Assembly: GCA_029010715.1 (NCBI GenBank) | Contig: JAQXKZ010000028.1 | Span: 1-64,000, forward strand | DNA length: 64,000 nucleotides | Origin: Clostridiales bacterium | GTDB taxonomy: Bacteria; Bacillota; Clostridia; Oscillospirales; Oscillospiraceae | Reading direction: 5' to 3' | In this document: piece by piece, positions 48,108 to 57,882 of the stretch | Numbering within the stretch: position 1 is the stretch's first letter | How the letters are laid out: each line of letters opens with the position of its first letter | Notes under the pieces: generated by a model | The model's database searches: none | Seen by the model: the letters and a program-made list of their open reading frames with translations, nothing else | What the model was told of the DNA's origin: nothing | Made by a program: the position numbers and the translations under genes

Positions 48108-48142
48108 CTGTTTATAGTTTATGAATAAAAGGAGAGCTCATC

Positions 48143-49075
48143 ATGTCCAACATATACACTTCCGCTGACCAGCTTATAGGTAAGACTCCTCTTCTGGAGC
48201 TGACTCATATAGAAAAGAAATACGGCCTCAAAGCCAAAATCGTTGCAAAACTGGAGTACTTCAATCCCGCCGGCTCCGTCAAGGACAGGATCGGCAAGGC
48301 CATGATAGACGACGCTGAAAAGAAGGGCATCCTCAACGCCGACTCGGTTATAATCGAGCCTACTTCCGGCAACACCGGCATCGGTCTTGCGTCCGTCGCG
48401 GCTGCCAGAGGCTACAGGATAATAATCGTCATGCCCGAGACCATGTCCGTCGAGCGCCGCCAGCTCATGAAGGCCTACGGCGCCGAGCTTGTGCTCACCG
48501 AGGGGGCCAAGGGCATGAAGGGCGCCATTGAAAAGGCCAATGAGCTTGCCCGGGAGATACCGAACAGCTTTGTTCCCGGCCAGTTTGTTAACGAAGCTAA
48601 CCCTAAGGCACACTTTGACAGCACCGGCCCCGAAATATATGAGGACACCGACGGCGAGGTCGACTACTTTGTAGCGGGCGTCGGCACCGGCGGCACCATC
48701 ACCGGCGTGGGCCGCTACCTTAAGAGCAAAAAGCCGGACGTCAAGGTTGTCGCCGTTGAGCCGGCCACATCCGCCGTGCTCTCGACCGGCGTTGCCGGCG
48801 CGCATAAGATACAGGGTATCGGAGCCGGTTTTGTCCCGAAGGTGCTGGATACGGGCGTGTATGATGAGATCATCACCGTGCCCAACGAGGCTGCCTTTGC
48901 CACCGGTAAGGACATCGGCAAGAGCGAGGGCGTACTGGTCGGTATATCCTCCGGCGCCGCCGTATGGGCCGCGATAGAGATTGCGAAGCGCCCCGAGAGC
49001 GAGGGCAAGACTATCGTCGTGCTGCTGCCCGATACAGGCGACAGATACCTCTCCACTCCGCTGTTTGCGGACTGA
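48143..49075 (+). CDS. cysK: Cysteine synthase A
   Basis: [41 protein letters not shown]. Confidence 0.96.
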   Translation: MSNIYTSADQLIGKTPLLELTHIEKKYGLKAKIVAKLEYFNPAGSVKDRIGKAMIDDAEKKGILNADSVIIEPTSGNTGIGLASVAAARGYRIIIVMPETMSVERRQLMKAYGAELVLTEGAKGMKGAIEKANELAREIPNSFVPGQFVNEANPKAHFDSTGPEIYEDTDGEVDYFVAGVGTGGTITGVGRYLKSKKPDVKVVAVEPATSAVLSTGVAGAHKIQGIGAGFVPKVLDTGVYDEIITVPNEAAFATGKDIGKSEGVLVGISSGAAVWAAIEIAKRPESEGKTIVVLLPDTGDRYLSTPLFAD

Positions 49076-49152
49076 TATGACTGCCGGTCCCGGCGGGAAA
49101 AACCCGCCGGGACTTTTTGCGGAAATGATTTCTGACATATACGGATAAAAAC

Positions 49153-50220
49153 ATGAATGTTTTGGTTGCGATGAGCGGCGGCGTCGATTCGAGCGTCGCC
49201 GCCAAAATACTGACCGATGCCGGCTGCAGCTGTATCGGCTGTACCATGAAGCTATACGGAAACGGGGAGCTTGGCCTGAGCAATATGCATACCTGCTGCT
49301 CGATTGACGATACGGAAGACGCGCGCAGCGTTGCATATCAGCTCAAAATGCGCTATTATGTATTCAACTTTTCCGACGGCTTCAGGGAAAAGGTCATGCT
49401 GCCTTTTGCCGACGGCTACATGCACGGACTTACGCCGAACCCGTGCATAGACTGCAACCGGTATATGAAGTTTGAAAAGCTCTTTGAGCGCGCGAGGATA
49501 CTCGGCTGCGACTGTATCGCGACCGGACACTACGCACGTATCGTGCGAAGTGGGGACCGCTATGTTCTCAAGAAAGCGCTCGATGAGACAAAGGACCAGA
49601 GCTATGTGCTCTATTTCATGACCCAGTGGCAGCTGGCGCATACGCTGTTCCCGCTCGGAGACATGCGCAAGAGCGAAACGCGTGCGATCGCCGCAAGCTG
49701 CGGTTTTGTCAATGCCCTCAAGCCTGACAGTCAGGATATTTGTTTTGCCCCGGACGGGGACTATGCCGCCGCTATAGAGCGCTGTACGGGCCGGAGCCCG
49801 GAGCCGGGCTGCTTTGTCGATACCGGAGGAAATATTCTCGGCAGTCATAAGGGCATAATACATTATACCGTCGGCCAGCGCCGGGGCCTTGGCATAGCGG
49901 CCGGAAAGCGAAAGTACGTGTGCCGTGTCTGCCCGGAGGACAATACGGTCGTGCTCGGCGACAGCTGCGATCTCCGCGGACGTGACGCGGAGGCCGGCGC
50001 AGTGAACTGGATATCCGGCGAAGCCCCGGATTCCGCGTTTCGCTGCAAGGTCAGGATACGCTACAGGCATCAGGAGCAGTGGGCGGAAGTGACGCCGCGT
50101 GACGGCGGCGTGCACATACGCTTTGATGAGCCGCAGCGCGCGATAACGCCGGGGCAGGCCGCCGTTATGTACGACGGCGATACCGTCCTTGGCGGCGGAG
50201 TTATCACGGCTGCGGAATAA
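49153..50220 (+). CDS. mnmA: tRNA-specific 2-thiouridylase
   Basis: VAMSGGVDSSVAAKIL; GLTPNPCIDCNRYMKF; FCFAPDGDYAAAI-like region; HYTVGQRRGLG. Confidence 0.95.
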   Translation: MNVLVAMSGGVDSSVAAKILTDAGCSCIGCTMKLYGNGELGLSNMHTCCSIDDTEDARSVAYQLKMRYYVFNFSDGFREKVMLPFADGYMHGLTPNPCIDCNRYMKFEKLFERARILGCDCIATGHYARIVRSGDRYVLKKALDETKDQSYVLYFMTQWQLAHTLFPLGDMRKSETRAIAASCGFVNALKPDSQDICFAPDGDYAAAIERCTGRSPEPGCFVDTGGNILGSHKGIIHYTVGQRRGLGIAAGKRKYVCRVCPEDNTVVLGDSCDLRGRDAEAGAVNWISGEAPDSAFRCKVRIRYRHQEQWAEVTPRDGGVHIRFDEPQRAITPGQAAVMYDGDTVLGGGVITAAE

Positions 50221-50255
50221 TGTGTCACGGAACGGATGAGAAAGGGGACAGGAGA

Positions 50256-50681
50256 ATGATTTCAACGCGCGGCAGGTATGCCCTCAGAGTCATGATAGAT
50301 CTGGCGGAGCACAGAAACGGCAGCTATATCCCGATGAAGGACGTGGCGCGTCGGCAGGAGATCTCGCTTAAGTACATTGAGCGGATCATGCCACTTCTGA
50401 CAAAGGAGAAGTTTGTGGAGGGCCAGCACGGAAAGGGCGGCGGCTACAAGCTGTGCCGGGAGCCTGAGGATTACAGCGTCGGCGATATACTGCGCGCGGC
50501 CGGGGAGGACCTTGCACCCGTATCCTGTCTGAGCTGCAACGCGCCTGTGTGCAGCCGCGCGGCGGAATGCCGCACACTGCCTATGTGGAAGAAGTTCTGT
50601 GAGATCACAAACAGCTATTTTGACGGGATAACCCTCGCCGATCTAATGAATACCGATTCGTGCAACGACTATGTGATCTGA
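50256..50681 (+). CDS. Rrf2 family transcriptional regulator
   Basis: MISTRGRYALRVMIDLAEH...ISLKYIERIMPLL; Cys cluster CLSCNAPVCSRAAECRTLPMW. Confidence 0.93.
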   Translation: MISTRGRYALRVMIDLAEHRNGSYIPMKDVARRQEISLKYIERIMPLLTKEKFVEGQHGKGGGYKLCREPEDYSVGDILRAAGEDLAPVSCLSCNAPVCSRAAECRTLPMWKKFCEITNSYFDGITLADLMNTDSCNDYVI

Positions 50682-50704
50682 ACGGCGGACATATGGACTG
50701 CGTT

Positions 50705-50748
50705 TGAAAAGGGGCAGGCTGCTGATTTGCGGTCTGCCCCTTTGCCTG
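50705..50748. terminator. Terminator-like hairpin after rrf2
   Basis: aaaaggggcag...ctgcccctttt-type stem. Confidence 0.65.
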
Positions 50749-50937
50749 TTCATTTCGTTAACGTGTTTCATTATTTTGTGCCAAAAGCGCAAAAGCGACC
50801 TCTAATCTGCCGGCAATCAGACTAAATGCTGTCGGATTTGGCAATAGATTTATAGAGCACCCGCGTGCTATAATATGCTACAATGCGACAGAATTTTTTA
50901 CGCAAATTCGGAAAATCTGTACAAAAATGGAGGGGCT

Positions 50938-52320
50938 ATGAAAAAAGTTCAGTTCACAGAGACGATCCTGCGCGATGCGAATCAGTCGCTTGCCGCAACA
51001 AGATTGCCCTACGATAGCTTTGCGCCTATCCTTGCGGATATGGATAAGGCCGGCTTTTACTCCGCCGAATGCTGGGGCGGCGCCACATTTGACGTCTGTC
51101 TCCGCTTTTTGAACGAGGATCCTTGGGAGCGGCTGAGAAGAATCCGTGCCGCTATGCCAAATACCAGACTGCAGATGCTGCTGCGCGGCCAGAACATTCT
51201 GGGATACAAGCACTACAGCGACGATGTCGTACGCCGCTTCGTGCGTGCCAGCGTCAGAAACGGCATCGACATTATCAGAATATTCGACGCGCTCAACGAC
51301 CCGGCTAACCTGAAGGTCGCCGTTGAAGAGACAGTCGCCTCCGGCGCAATTGCCTCCGGCGCTATCTCGTACACTGTGAGCCCGGTTCACACGCTTGAAA
51401 AGTATGTGGAGCTGGCGAAGGAATTTAAACAGATGGGCGTCAGCTCCATCTGCATCAAGGATATGGCCGGCATACTCACTCCTCAGAGCTGCTATGATCT
51501 TGTTTCCGCTATAAAGGACGCGGTGGATCTGCCTCTGGTGCTTCACACCCACTGCACGACCGGACTTGCCTTCATGACCTACCTCAAGGGTGTTGAAGCC
51601 GGAGCGGATGTTATTGATACCGCGATCTCCCCGTTTTCCGGCGGCACATCCCAGCCCGCCACCGAGACCCTGTTCTATGCCCTTCGAGAGATGGGCTGCG
51701 AGACCGGGCTGAATGAGGACATACTTAACAGAATGGCCGATTTCTTCAAGCCCATAAGGGCCGATTACCTCGCCGACGGTACGATTGATCCCATCTCCAT
51801 GGCCACTGACCCGCGCTGTCTGACCTATCAGATCCCGGGCGGTATGCTCTCTAACCTGCTCAGCCAGCTCAAGATGCTCAACGCCGCCGACAAGTTCGAC
51901 GCCGCCCTCGAGGAAACCCCGAAGGTGCGCGCTGATATGGGCTATCCTCCGCTTGTCACCCCCACCAGCCAGCTTGTCGGCACCCAGGCCGTGCAGAACG
52001 TGCTTGCCGGTGAGCGCTACAAGAATGTCGGAGCGGAGATGAAAGCCTACTGCCGCGGCGAATACGGAAAGACCCCTGCCCCGATAGACCAGGCGGTCAT
52101 GGCAAAGATCCTCGGTGATGAGAAGCCCGTTGAGGGCCGCTATGCCGAGACCCTCCCGGCCGACACCTATGAAAAGGCCGAGGCCGAACTCGGAGACCGT
52201 GCCCGCTGCGAGGAGGACGTGCTCAGCTACATCGCTTTCCCCGAGGTCGCGGACAGATTCTTTGCCAGGAGAGCCGAGGCCGAGGAGCGCAGGGTGCGTT
52301 ATTCGATAGTTGAGATCTGA
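50938..52320 (+). CDS. Oxaloacetate decarboxylase alpha subunit / carboxyltransferase
   Basis: FTETILRDANQSLAATRLPYD; ECWGGATFDVCLRFLNEDPWERLR; CIKDMAGIL; HTHCTTGLA. Confidence 0.93.
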   Translation: MKKVQFTETILRDANQSLAATRLPYDSFAPILADMDKAGFYSAECWGGATFDVCLRFLNEDPWERLRRIRAAMPNTRLQMLLRGQNILGYKHYSDDVVRRFVRASVRNGIDIIRIFDALNDPANLKVAVEETVASGAIASGAISYTVSPVHTLEKYVELAKEFKQMGVSSICIKDMAGILTPQSCYDLVSAIKDAVDLPLVLHTHCTTGLAFMTYLKGVEAGADVIDTAISPFSGGTSQPATETLFYALREMGCETGLNEDILNRMADFFKPIRADYLADGTIDPISMATDPRCLTYQIPGGMLSNLLSQLKMLNAADKFDAALEETPKVRADMGYPPLVTPTSQLVGTQAVQNVLAGERYKNVGAEMKAYCRGEYGKTPAPIDQAVMAKILGDEKPVEGRYAETLPADTYEKAEAELGDRARCEEDVLSYIAFPEVADRFFARRAEAEERRVRYSIVEI

Positions 52321-52334
52321 GGGGGCGTCCTGAT

Positions 52335-52682
52335 ATGAACAATATAATCAATATCTCCGTCGGCAACGCTGCCGTAACGGCGCTGATGGGCTATGCCGTC
52401 GTCTTTATCGGCATAATAATGCTTATGATCCTGCTCATGTTCATCGGCAGGCTCATGGTGCAGAGCGCACAGCGCGCTGCGGAAAAAGCCGCTGTGGCCG
52501 CTGCTGCGGCTCCGGCCGCGGAAAAGCCGAAGGCCCCCGGTACCGCCGGCGAGCTGATGCTTTACGATACCGATCCCAGAGACGCTGCGATGATAATGGC
52601 CATCGTAGCCGACGAGCTGGGTAAACCGCTAAACGAGCTGCGCTTCAAATCCATCAGGGAGGTCAGGGAGAATGAAATATAA
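52335..52682 (+). CDS. OadG-family small membrane subunit
   Basis: Single TM near the N-terminus, Ala/Pro linker, in operon with the decarboxylase. Confidence 0.75.
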   Translation: MNNIINISVGNAAVTALMGYAVVFIGIIMLMILLMFIGRLMVQSAQRAAEKAAVAAAAAPAAEKPKAPGTAGELMLYDTDPRDAAMIMAIVADELGKPLNELRFKSIREVRENEI

Positions 52683-53064
52683 AGTAACTTTGAATAACCG
52701 TGTCTACGAGGTCGAGGTCGAGCATGGCGAGGCCATGCTCACGGATGAGTATGAGCTTGCTGCGCCCGCTGCCGCTACTCCTGCCGCCCCTGCTGCTGCG
52801 CCCGCCGCGGCTGCCGTGCCTGTCGCCGCTGCGGCGGACGGACTTGCCGCGGGCGAGGTCGTGAAGAGCCCAATGCCCGGCAACATTCTCAAAATCAACG
52901 TCACTCAGGGCCAGAAGGTCAACGAGGGAGACGTAATCATGATTCTTGAAGCCATGAAGATGGAAAATGAGATAGTTGCGACCAGGTCCGGCACAATCGC
53001 CCAGATCGCCGTCACCAAGGGCGCCGTCGTCGAGACCGGTACGCCACTGGCTGTCATCGCGTAA
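52672..53064 (+). CDS. Biotin carboxyl carrier protein
   Basis: Ala-rich linker then VKSPMPGNILKINVTQGQKVNEGDVIMILEAMKMENEI. Confidence 0.93.
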   Translation: MKYKVTLNNRVYEVEVEHGEAMLTDEYELAAPAAATPAAPAAAPAAAAVPVAAAADGLAAGEVVKSPMPGNILKINVTQGQKVNEGDVIMILEAMKMENEIVATRSGTIAQIAVTKGAVVETGTPLAVIA

Positions 53065-53070
53065 GGGAGG

Positions 53071-54300
53071 ATGTCTATGGACGTTTTGGGCGTTTTCCAA
53101 AAGCTGTGGATGGAATCGGGCTTCTCCGCCTTCTTTATGGACGGCGGCTGGAAGAACCTCGTAATGATAATCATTGCCTTTGTGCTGCTGTACCTCGGCA
53201 TCGTCAAAAAATTCGAGCCGCTGTTGCTGGTCGGCATAGCCTTCGGCTGCCTGCTGGCGAACCTCTCCTATTTTGTCGCCCTGGGCGGCGAGAACGCGCT
53301 GTACCATCCCGAGCTCTGGTCTGCTTTCCTTGATGAGACAAGCCCCTATTATCACAGCTACGGCCACATAATGAGCAATGCCGGTCTGCTCGACTTTTTC
53401 TACATCGGCGTCAAAGCCGGCATCTACCCCTCGATCATCTTTATGGGAGTCGGTGCGATGACTGACTTCGGCCCATTAATAGCCAACCCCAAGAGTCTGC
53501 TGCTCGGCGCGGCGGCTCAGCTGGGCGTGTTCCTTGCCTTCTTCGGCGCCGTACTGCTCGGCTTCAACGGCCCCGAGGCTGCCGCCATCGGCATCATCGG
53601 CGGCGCGGACGGCCCGACCGCGATATACCTGACCACAAAGCTCGCCCCGCATCTGCTCGGACCAATAGCGATTGCTGCATATTCATACATGGCGCTGATC
53701 CCCTTTATTCAGCCTCCCATTATGAAGCTGATGACCAGCGACAAAATGCGCAGGGTCAAGATGGTCCAGGCCCGCGAGGTATCCAAGACCGAAAAGATAC
53801 TTTTCCCCATAGTTGTCGCGAGCTTCGTTATTCTGCTCCTGCCCTCGACAGCTCCCCTGATCGGCTGCCTCATGCTCGGCAACCTGTTCCGTGAGACAGG
53901 CGTCACCGAAAGACTCTCCGACACCGTACAGAACGCTCTGATGAACATCATCACCATCTTCCTGGCTACCAGCGTCGGTGCGACTATGGGTGCGGAGACC
54001 TTCCTGAGTCTTCAGACCATCTATATTATCTGTCTGGGCCTTGTAGCCTTCTCGCTGTCCACCGCCGGCGGCCTGCTCGGCGGCATAGTGATGTACAAGA
54101 CCTCCGGCGGCCGGATAAACCCGTTGATCGGCTCCGCCGGCGTCTCCGCCGTACCTATGGCCGCGCGCGTATCTCAGGATGTCGGCTGTAAGTACAACAA
54201 GACCAACTTCCTGCTCATGCATGCCATGGGTCCGAACGTGGCGGGCGTCATCGGCTCTGCCATCGCGGCCGGCTTCCTGCTGTCCGTGTTCGGCGGCTGA
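53071..54300 (+). CDS. Na+-translocating decarboxylase beta subunit
   Basis: MGVGAMTDFGPLIANPKSLLLGAAAQLGVF; IIGGADGPTAIYLTTKLAP; PMAARVSQDVG. Confidence 0.95.
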   Translation: MSMDVLGVFQKLWMESGFSAFFMDGGWKNLVMIIIAFVLLYLGIVKKFEPLLLVGIAFGCLLANLSYFVALGGENALYHPELWSAFLDETSPYYHSYGHIMSNAGLLDFFYIGVKAGIYPSIIFMGVGAMTDFGPLIANPKSLLLGAAAQLGVFLAFFGAVLLGFNGPEAAAIGIIGGADGPTAIYLTTKLAPHLLGPIAIAAYSYMALIPFIQPPIMKLMTSDKMRRVKMVQAREVSKTEKILFPIVVASFVILLLPSTAPLIGCLMLGNLFRETGVTERLSDTVQNALMNIITIFLATSVGATMGAETFLSLQTIYIICLGLVAFSLSTAGGLLGGIVMYKTSGGRINPLIGSAGVSAVPMAARVSQDVGCKYNKTNFLLMHAMGPNVAGVIGSAIAAGFLLSVFGG

Positions 54301-54303
54301 GCC

Positions 54304-54342
54304 GTGCCCGGGGAGAAAGCTGCCGCAGTTTTCTCCCCGGCC
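54304..54342 (+). terminator. Terminator-like hairpin after the decarboxylase operon
   Basis: ccggggagaaa-gctgccgcag-ttttctccccgg. Confidence 0.6.
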
Positions 54343-54996
54343 GCAGCCGCGTTGCGCCCGATGCCCAGTCTTACGGGACGCCGCCGCTCATGAGGGCGCG
54401 GCGGCAACGGCGCTATGACAAGTCAGCGCTCTCCGGTGAACTCCGCCGCGCCGCGTTCCCCGACTCCTGAGCGCTGTTTTACCGCGTTTTCATTCTACTG
54501 CGAAATACTTCCGGCAGTCCATAGTGATTACACTCTCCCGCGGATGCTGCGTTAAAGCTTCGTTCCGCCGGGGAGCCGAAAATCGCTGTGGATTTTTTTG
54601 TTCGGCAGTCCGGCTTCATTTTACGGCCTGCCTGAGAAGTCCTGTCCGCCGGCTGCGGCAAAGCTGTAATCCGCATAAAGCTTCATGCGCAGGATCGCGC
54701 ACCACGATCATGGGCAAAAGCCGGAGCGCATGAAGTTTTTGCGCATCATTTTCGGCTGCCCCAAAGGGGCGGGAAAATGGCGCGTCCTGTTTTTTGCCAT
54801 GCTTTTGCATAGCAAAAAAAATATCCCCCCGGGAGGCTTGTGCGGCTCAGGAATCATTGATATACTTGCAAATGAAAAGATGCCCCGGCTGGCTGGCACC
54901 ATACCGGGGCATACCCGGCAAATCACGACAAAATGGCGGGCAAAGCTATTATAGCGCAGCCTGTCGGAAAAAGAAAGAGGAAAAGGAGAAAAAGTT

Positions 54997-56058
54997 ATGC
55001 ATATGGCGGATGCGCTGTTGGCCCCTGCGGTAGCAGCAACTATGTATGTGGCCTCAGGTACGGTGACCGGGATGTCCGTTCACAAGCTGAAGAAGGATGA
55101 GGACACGCAGAAGCTTCCTGCGATGGCGGTGACGGCCGCTCTTGTTTTTGCGGGGCAGATGATAAACTATACCATTCCGGGGACGGGGTCTTCCGGCCAC
55201 ATGTGCGGCGGCCTGATGCTCTCTGCTCTGCTTGGACCGCAGGCCGGGTTCCTGTCAATGGTGGTCATCCTTACTATACAATGTCTTTTCTTTGCCGACG
55301 GCGGCTTGATGGCCTTGGGGGCCAACTGTTGGAACATGGCATTTTACGGCTGCTTCGTGGGCTATTACCTTATATGGCGGCCGATTATGCGCAGCAGCTG
55401 GTTTGGCAGCCTTGAACCCAGGGCCGCTGCCAGAATGAGGATAATTGCCGCGTCCGTTATCGGATGTGTTGTCACGCTGCAGCTCGGCGCCTTCTCCGTT
55501 GTTGTTGAGACGAGTCTCTCAGGCATTACCGAACTGCCCTTCGGCGCGTTCTGCGCGCTCATGCAGCCCATCCATCTGGCAATCGGTCTGGTTGAAGGCT
55601 TGATTACCTCCGCTGTGCTTGTGTTTGTTTTTGAATCCCGTCCCGAGCTTCTGCAGGATGCAAACTGTGAAGCAAAGGGAATTACCGGCAGACGTTCTCT
55701 GAAAACCACGGTGATTGTCATTGCCGTTGCGGCTGCTGCAGCCGGCGGCGTCTTATCCCTGTTCGCCAGCCCCAATCCGGACGGTCTTGAGTGGGCTCTG
55801 TTTGGAAATTCCGAGGCCGGCTACAGTGAGAATATGGCGCTGGATGAGGATAACTTCGGCATCAGAAGCGGTGCTGCCGATGCGGCGGCGTCCGTTCAGG
55901 AAAAGACGGCTTTCCTGCCGGATTACGCGTTCTCCAACAGCGAGAGCGCGGCGGGTACTACGGTATCCGGTCTGCTCGGCTCCGCGATCGTCGCGGGTGT
56001 AGCGGTTGGGATCTGCGTTCTGGGCGGGTTTTTCCGGAAAAAGAATCGTTCGGCATAA
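54997..56058 (+). CDS. ECF-type metal transporter S component, CbiM/NikM with PDGLE (CbiN/NikN-like) C-terminus
   Basis: MHMADALLAPAVAATMY; CGGLMLSALLGPQAGFLSM; PNPDGLEWALFG. Confidence 0.9.
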   Translation: MHMADALLAPAVAATMYVASGTVTGMSVHKLKKDEDTQKLPAMAVTAALVFAGQMINYTIPGTGSSGHMCGGLMLSALLGPQAGFLSMVVILTIQCLFFADGGLMALGANCWNMAFYGCFVGYYLIWRPIMRSSWFGSLEPRAAARMRIIAASVIGCVVTLQLGAFSVVVETSLSGITELPFGAFCALMQPIHLAIGLVEGLITSAVLVFVFESRPELLQDANCEAKGITGRRSLKTTVIVIAVAAAAAGGVLSLFASPNPDGLEWALFGNSEAGYSENMALDEDNFGIRSGAADAAASVQEKTAFLPDYAFSNSESAAGTTVSGLLGSAIVAGVAVGICVLGGFFRKKNRSA

Positions 56059-56140
56059 CATAATAAAAATATAAGAAAAATACGTTGTGCGCTGAGGGGC
56101 ATCCGAAACGGGTGCCCCGTTCAGCCGTTTCAGGAGTACC

Positions 56141-56953
56141 ATGGAAAGGATCGATCATGCGGCTTCCGAGCTGCGGGAAATGGACGATTTGGTGGCGATG
56201 GCCTCGCCGGTCCACTCCCTGCATCCTCTTGCCAAGCTGATTACGACAATTGCATATATTTTTCTGACCGTATCGTTTGGGAAGTATGATCTGAGCGGTC
56301 TGATTGTCATGGTGCTGTATCCGGTGCTTATGTTTGAACTGAGCGGTGTGTCCGTGAAAACCTGCTTTTATAAGCTTCGCGTTGTGCTGCCGCTGGTCTG
56401 TGCCGTCGGCCTGTTCAATCCGTTTTTTGACCGCGCGCCGCTGCTGTATTTGGGTTCGGCCGCCGTATCAGGCGGTGTGGTGTCTATGGTCACACTGATG
56501 CTCAAGGGAGTTTTTTGCCTGATGGCTTCGTTTATCCTTGTGGCTTCGACGTCTCTGGATGCAATATGCGCCGCACTCCGAAAGCTCCATGTTCCCAATA
56601 TGCTTGTTACGCTGCTGCTGCTGACATACCGGTATATTTCCGTCATGATAGACGAGGTCTCGGTGATGACGACCGCCTATAAGCTGCGTGCTCCGGGACA
56701 GAAGGGCATCCACTGTTCCGCCTGGGGTTCCTTCCTCGGCCAGCTTCTGCTGCGGAGTATGGACCGGGCCGAGGAACTGTATTCCAGTATGCAGCTTCGC
56801 GGTTTTTGCGGTGAGTTCCGGTATGCCGATGTAAAACCGGCAAATGCAAAGGACTATGTCTTTACTCTCGCTCTACTGCTTGCCCTTATCCTGTGCAGAT
56901 ATTACAATATAGCGGAGATTTTCGGCACAATAGCTTTTGGAGGCGCGGCATGA
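56141..56953 (+). CDS. ECF transporter transmembrane component (CbiQ-like)
   Basis: HPLAKLITTIAYIFLTVSF; MDRAEELYSSMQLRGFCGEF. Confidence 0.9.
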   Translation: MERIDHAASELREMDDLVAMASPVHSLHPLAKLITTIAYIFLTVSFGKYDLSGLIVMVLYPVLMFELSGVSVKTCFYKLRVVLPLVCAVGLFNPFFDRAPLLYLGSAAVSGGVVSMVTLMLKGVFCLMASFILVASTSLDAICAALRKLHVPNMLVTLLLLTYRYISVMIDEVSVMTTAYKLRAPGQKGIHCSAWGSFLGQLLLRSMDRAEELYSSMQLRGFCGEFRYADVKPANAKDYVFTLALLLALILCRYYNIAEIFGTIAFGGAA

Positions 56954-57675
56954 TACGCTTTGAACACGTTTCGTTTGAATATGAAAAGGGCAAAAAAGTC
57001 CTTGACGATTTGTCCTTTACGATTTGCGACGGCGAGTCCGTCGGGCTGATCGGGGCGAACGGCACCGGTAAGTCAACGCTTATGAAAGTCCTGCTCGGCC
57101 TGCTGCCGTACACCGGAACGATATATGTTGACGGTTCAGCGGTAAATAAGCATAACCTGAAAGACGTCCGAAGAAAGCTTGGCTTCGTCCTTCAAAATTC
57201 TGACAACCAGATGTTTATGCCCACGGTTTATGAAGATATCATGTTTGCCCCCATGAATTACGGAATGAGCAGGGAAGAGGCGGAAGTCAAAACAGACCGG
57301 GTGCTGGAGAGGCTCGGCCTGACGGACCTGAAGTACCGTCATAACCACAGAATCTCCGGCGGTGAAAAACGGATGGCGGCAATAGCTACCATACTTGCCA
57401 TGGACCCGGATGTGCTGCTCATGGATGAACCCACCTCCGCCCTCGATCCGTATAACCGCCGTATCGTAATAAATACGATCAACGCTCTCCCGAATACAAA
57501 GGTAATCACTTCGCACGATCTGGATATGATTCTCGATACCTGCCGCCGGGTGCTGCTCCTCTCAAACGGCCGTATTGTGGCGGACGGCGAAGCAAGCACG
57601 GTGCTGAGAGATAAGCCCCTGCTTGAAGCGCACAGGATGGAGCTCCCGCTGTGCTTCGCCGGAAGAGAGCAATGA
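56950..57675 (+). CDS. ECF transporter ATPase (CbiO-like)
   Basis: GANGTGKSTLMKVLLGLL; LQNSDNQMFMPTVYEDIMFAPMN; ISGGEKR; VLLMDEPTSALDP. Confidence 0.94.
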   Translation: MIRFEHVSFEYEKGKKVLDDLSFTICDGESVGLIGANGTGKSTLMKVLLGLLPYTGTIYVDGSAVNKHNLKDVRRKLGFVLQNSDNQMFMPTVYEDIMFAPMNYGMSREEAEVKTDRVLERLGLTDLKYRHNHRISGGEKRMAAIATILAMDPDVLLMDEPTSALDPYNRRIVINTINALPNTKVITSHDLDMILDTCRRVLLLSNGRIVADGEASTVLRDKPLLEAHRMELPLCFAGREQ

Positions 57676-57882
57676 TAAATATGAGCAGCCGGGCAGCTAT
57701 GCACCCGGCTGCTCATATTCATATGCGCGCCGCCAGAAGCCGCGCTGTTTTTATCCCGTTTGCCGTATTCCTCCTCGTCCCCGCGGGAAAGCCCGGCCGC
57801 TTTTTGAGCTGCGGCTTCGTACTGACGCGCAAACCGGCTCTGTGAAAGCCTCACAGAGCCGGCTTTTATCTTCAGCTTTCCG

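Noticed and set aside
54480-54996. Cobalamin riboswitch upstream of CbiM
   Set aside because: No B12-box-like or other conserved cobalamin aptamer sequence seen
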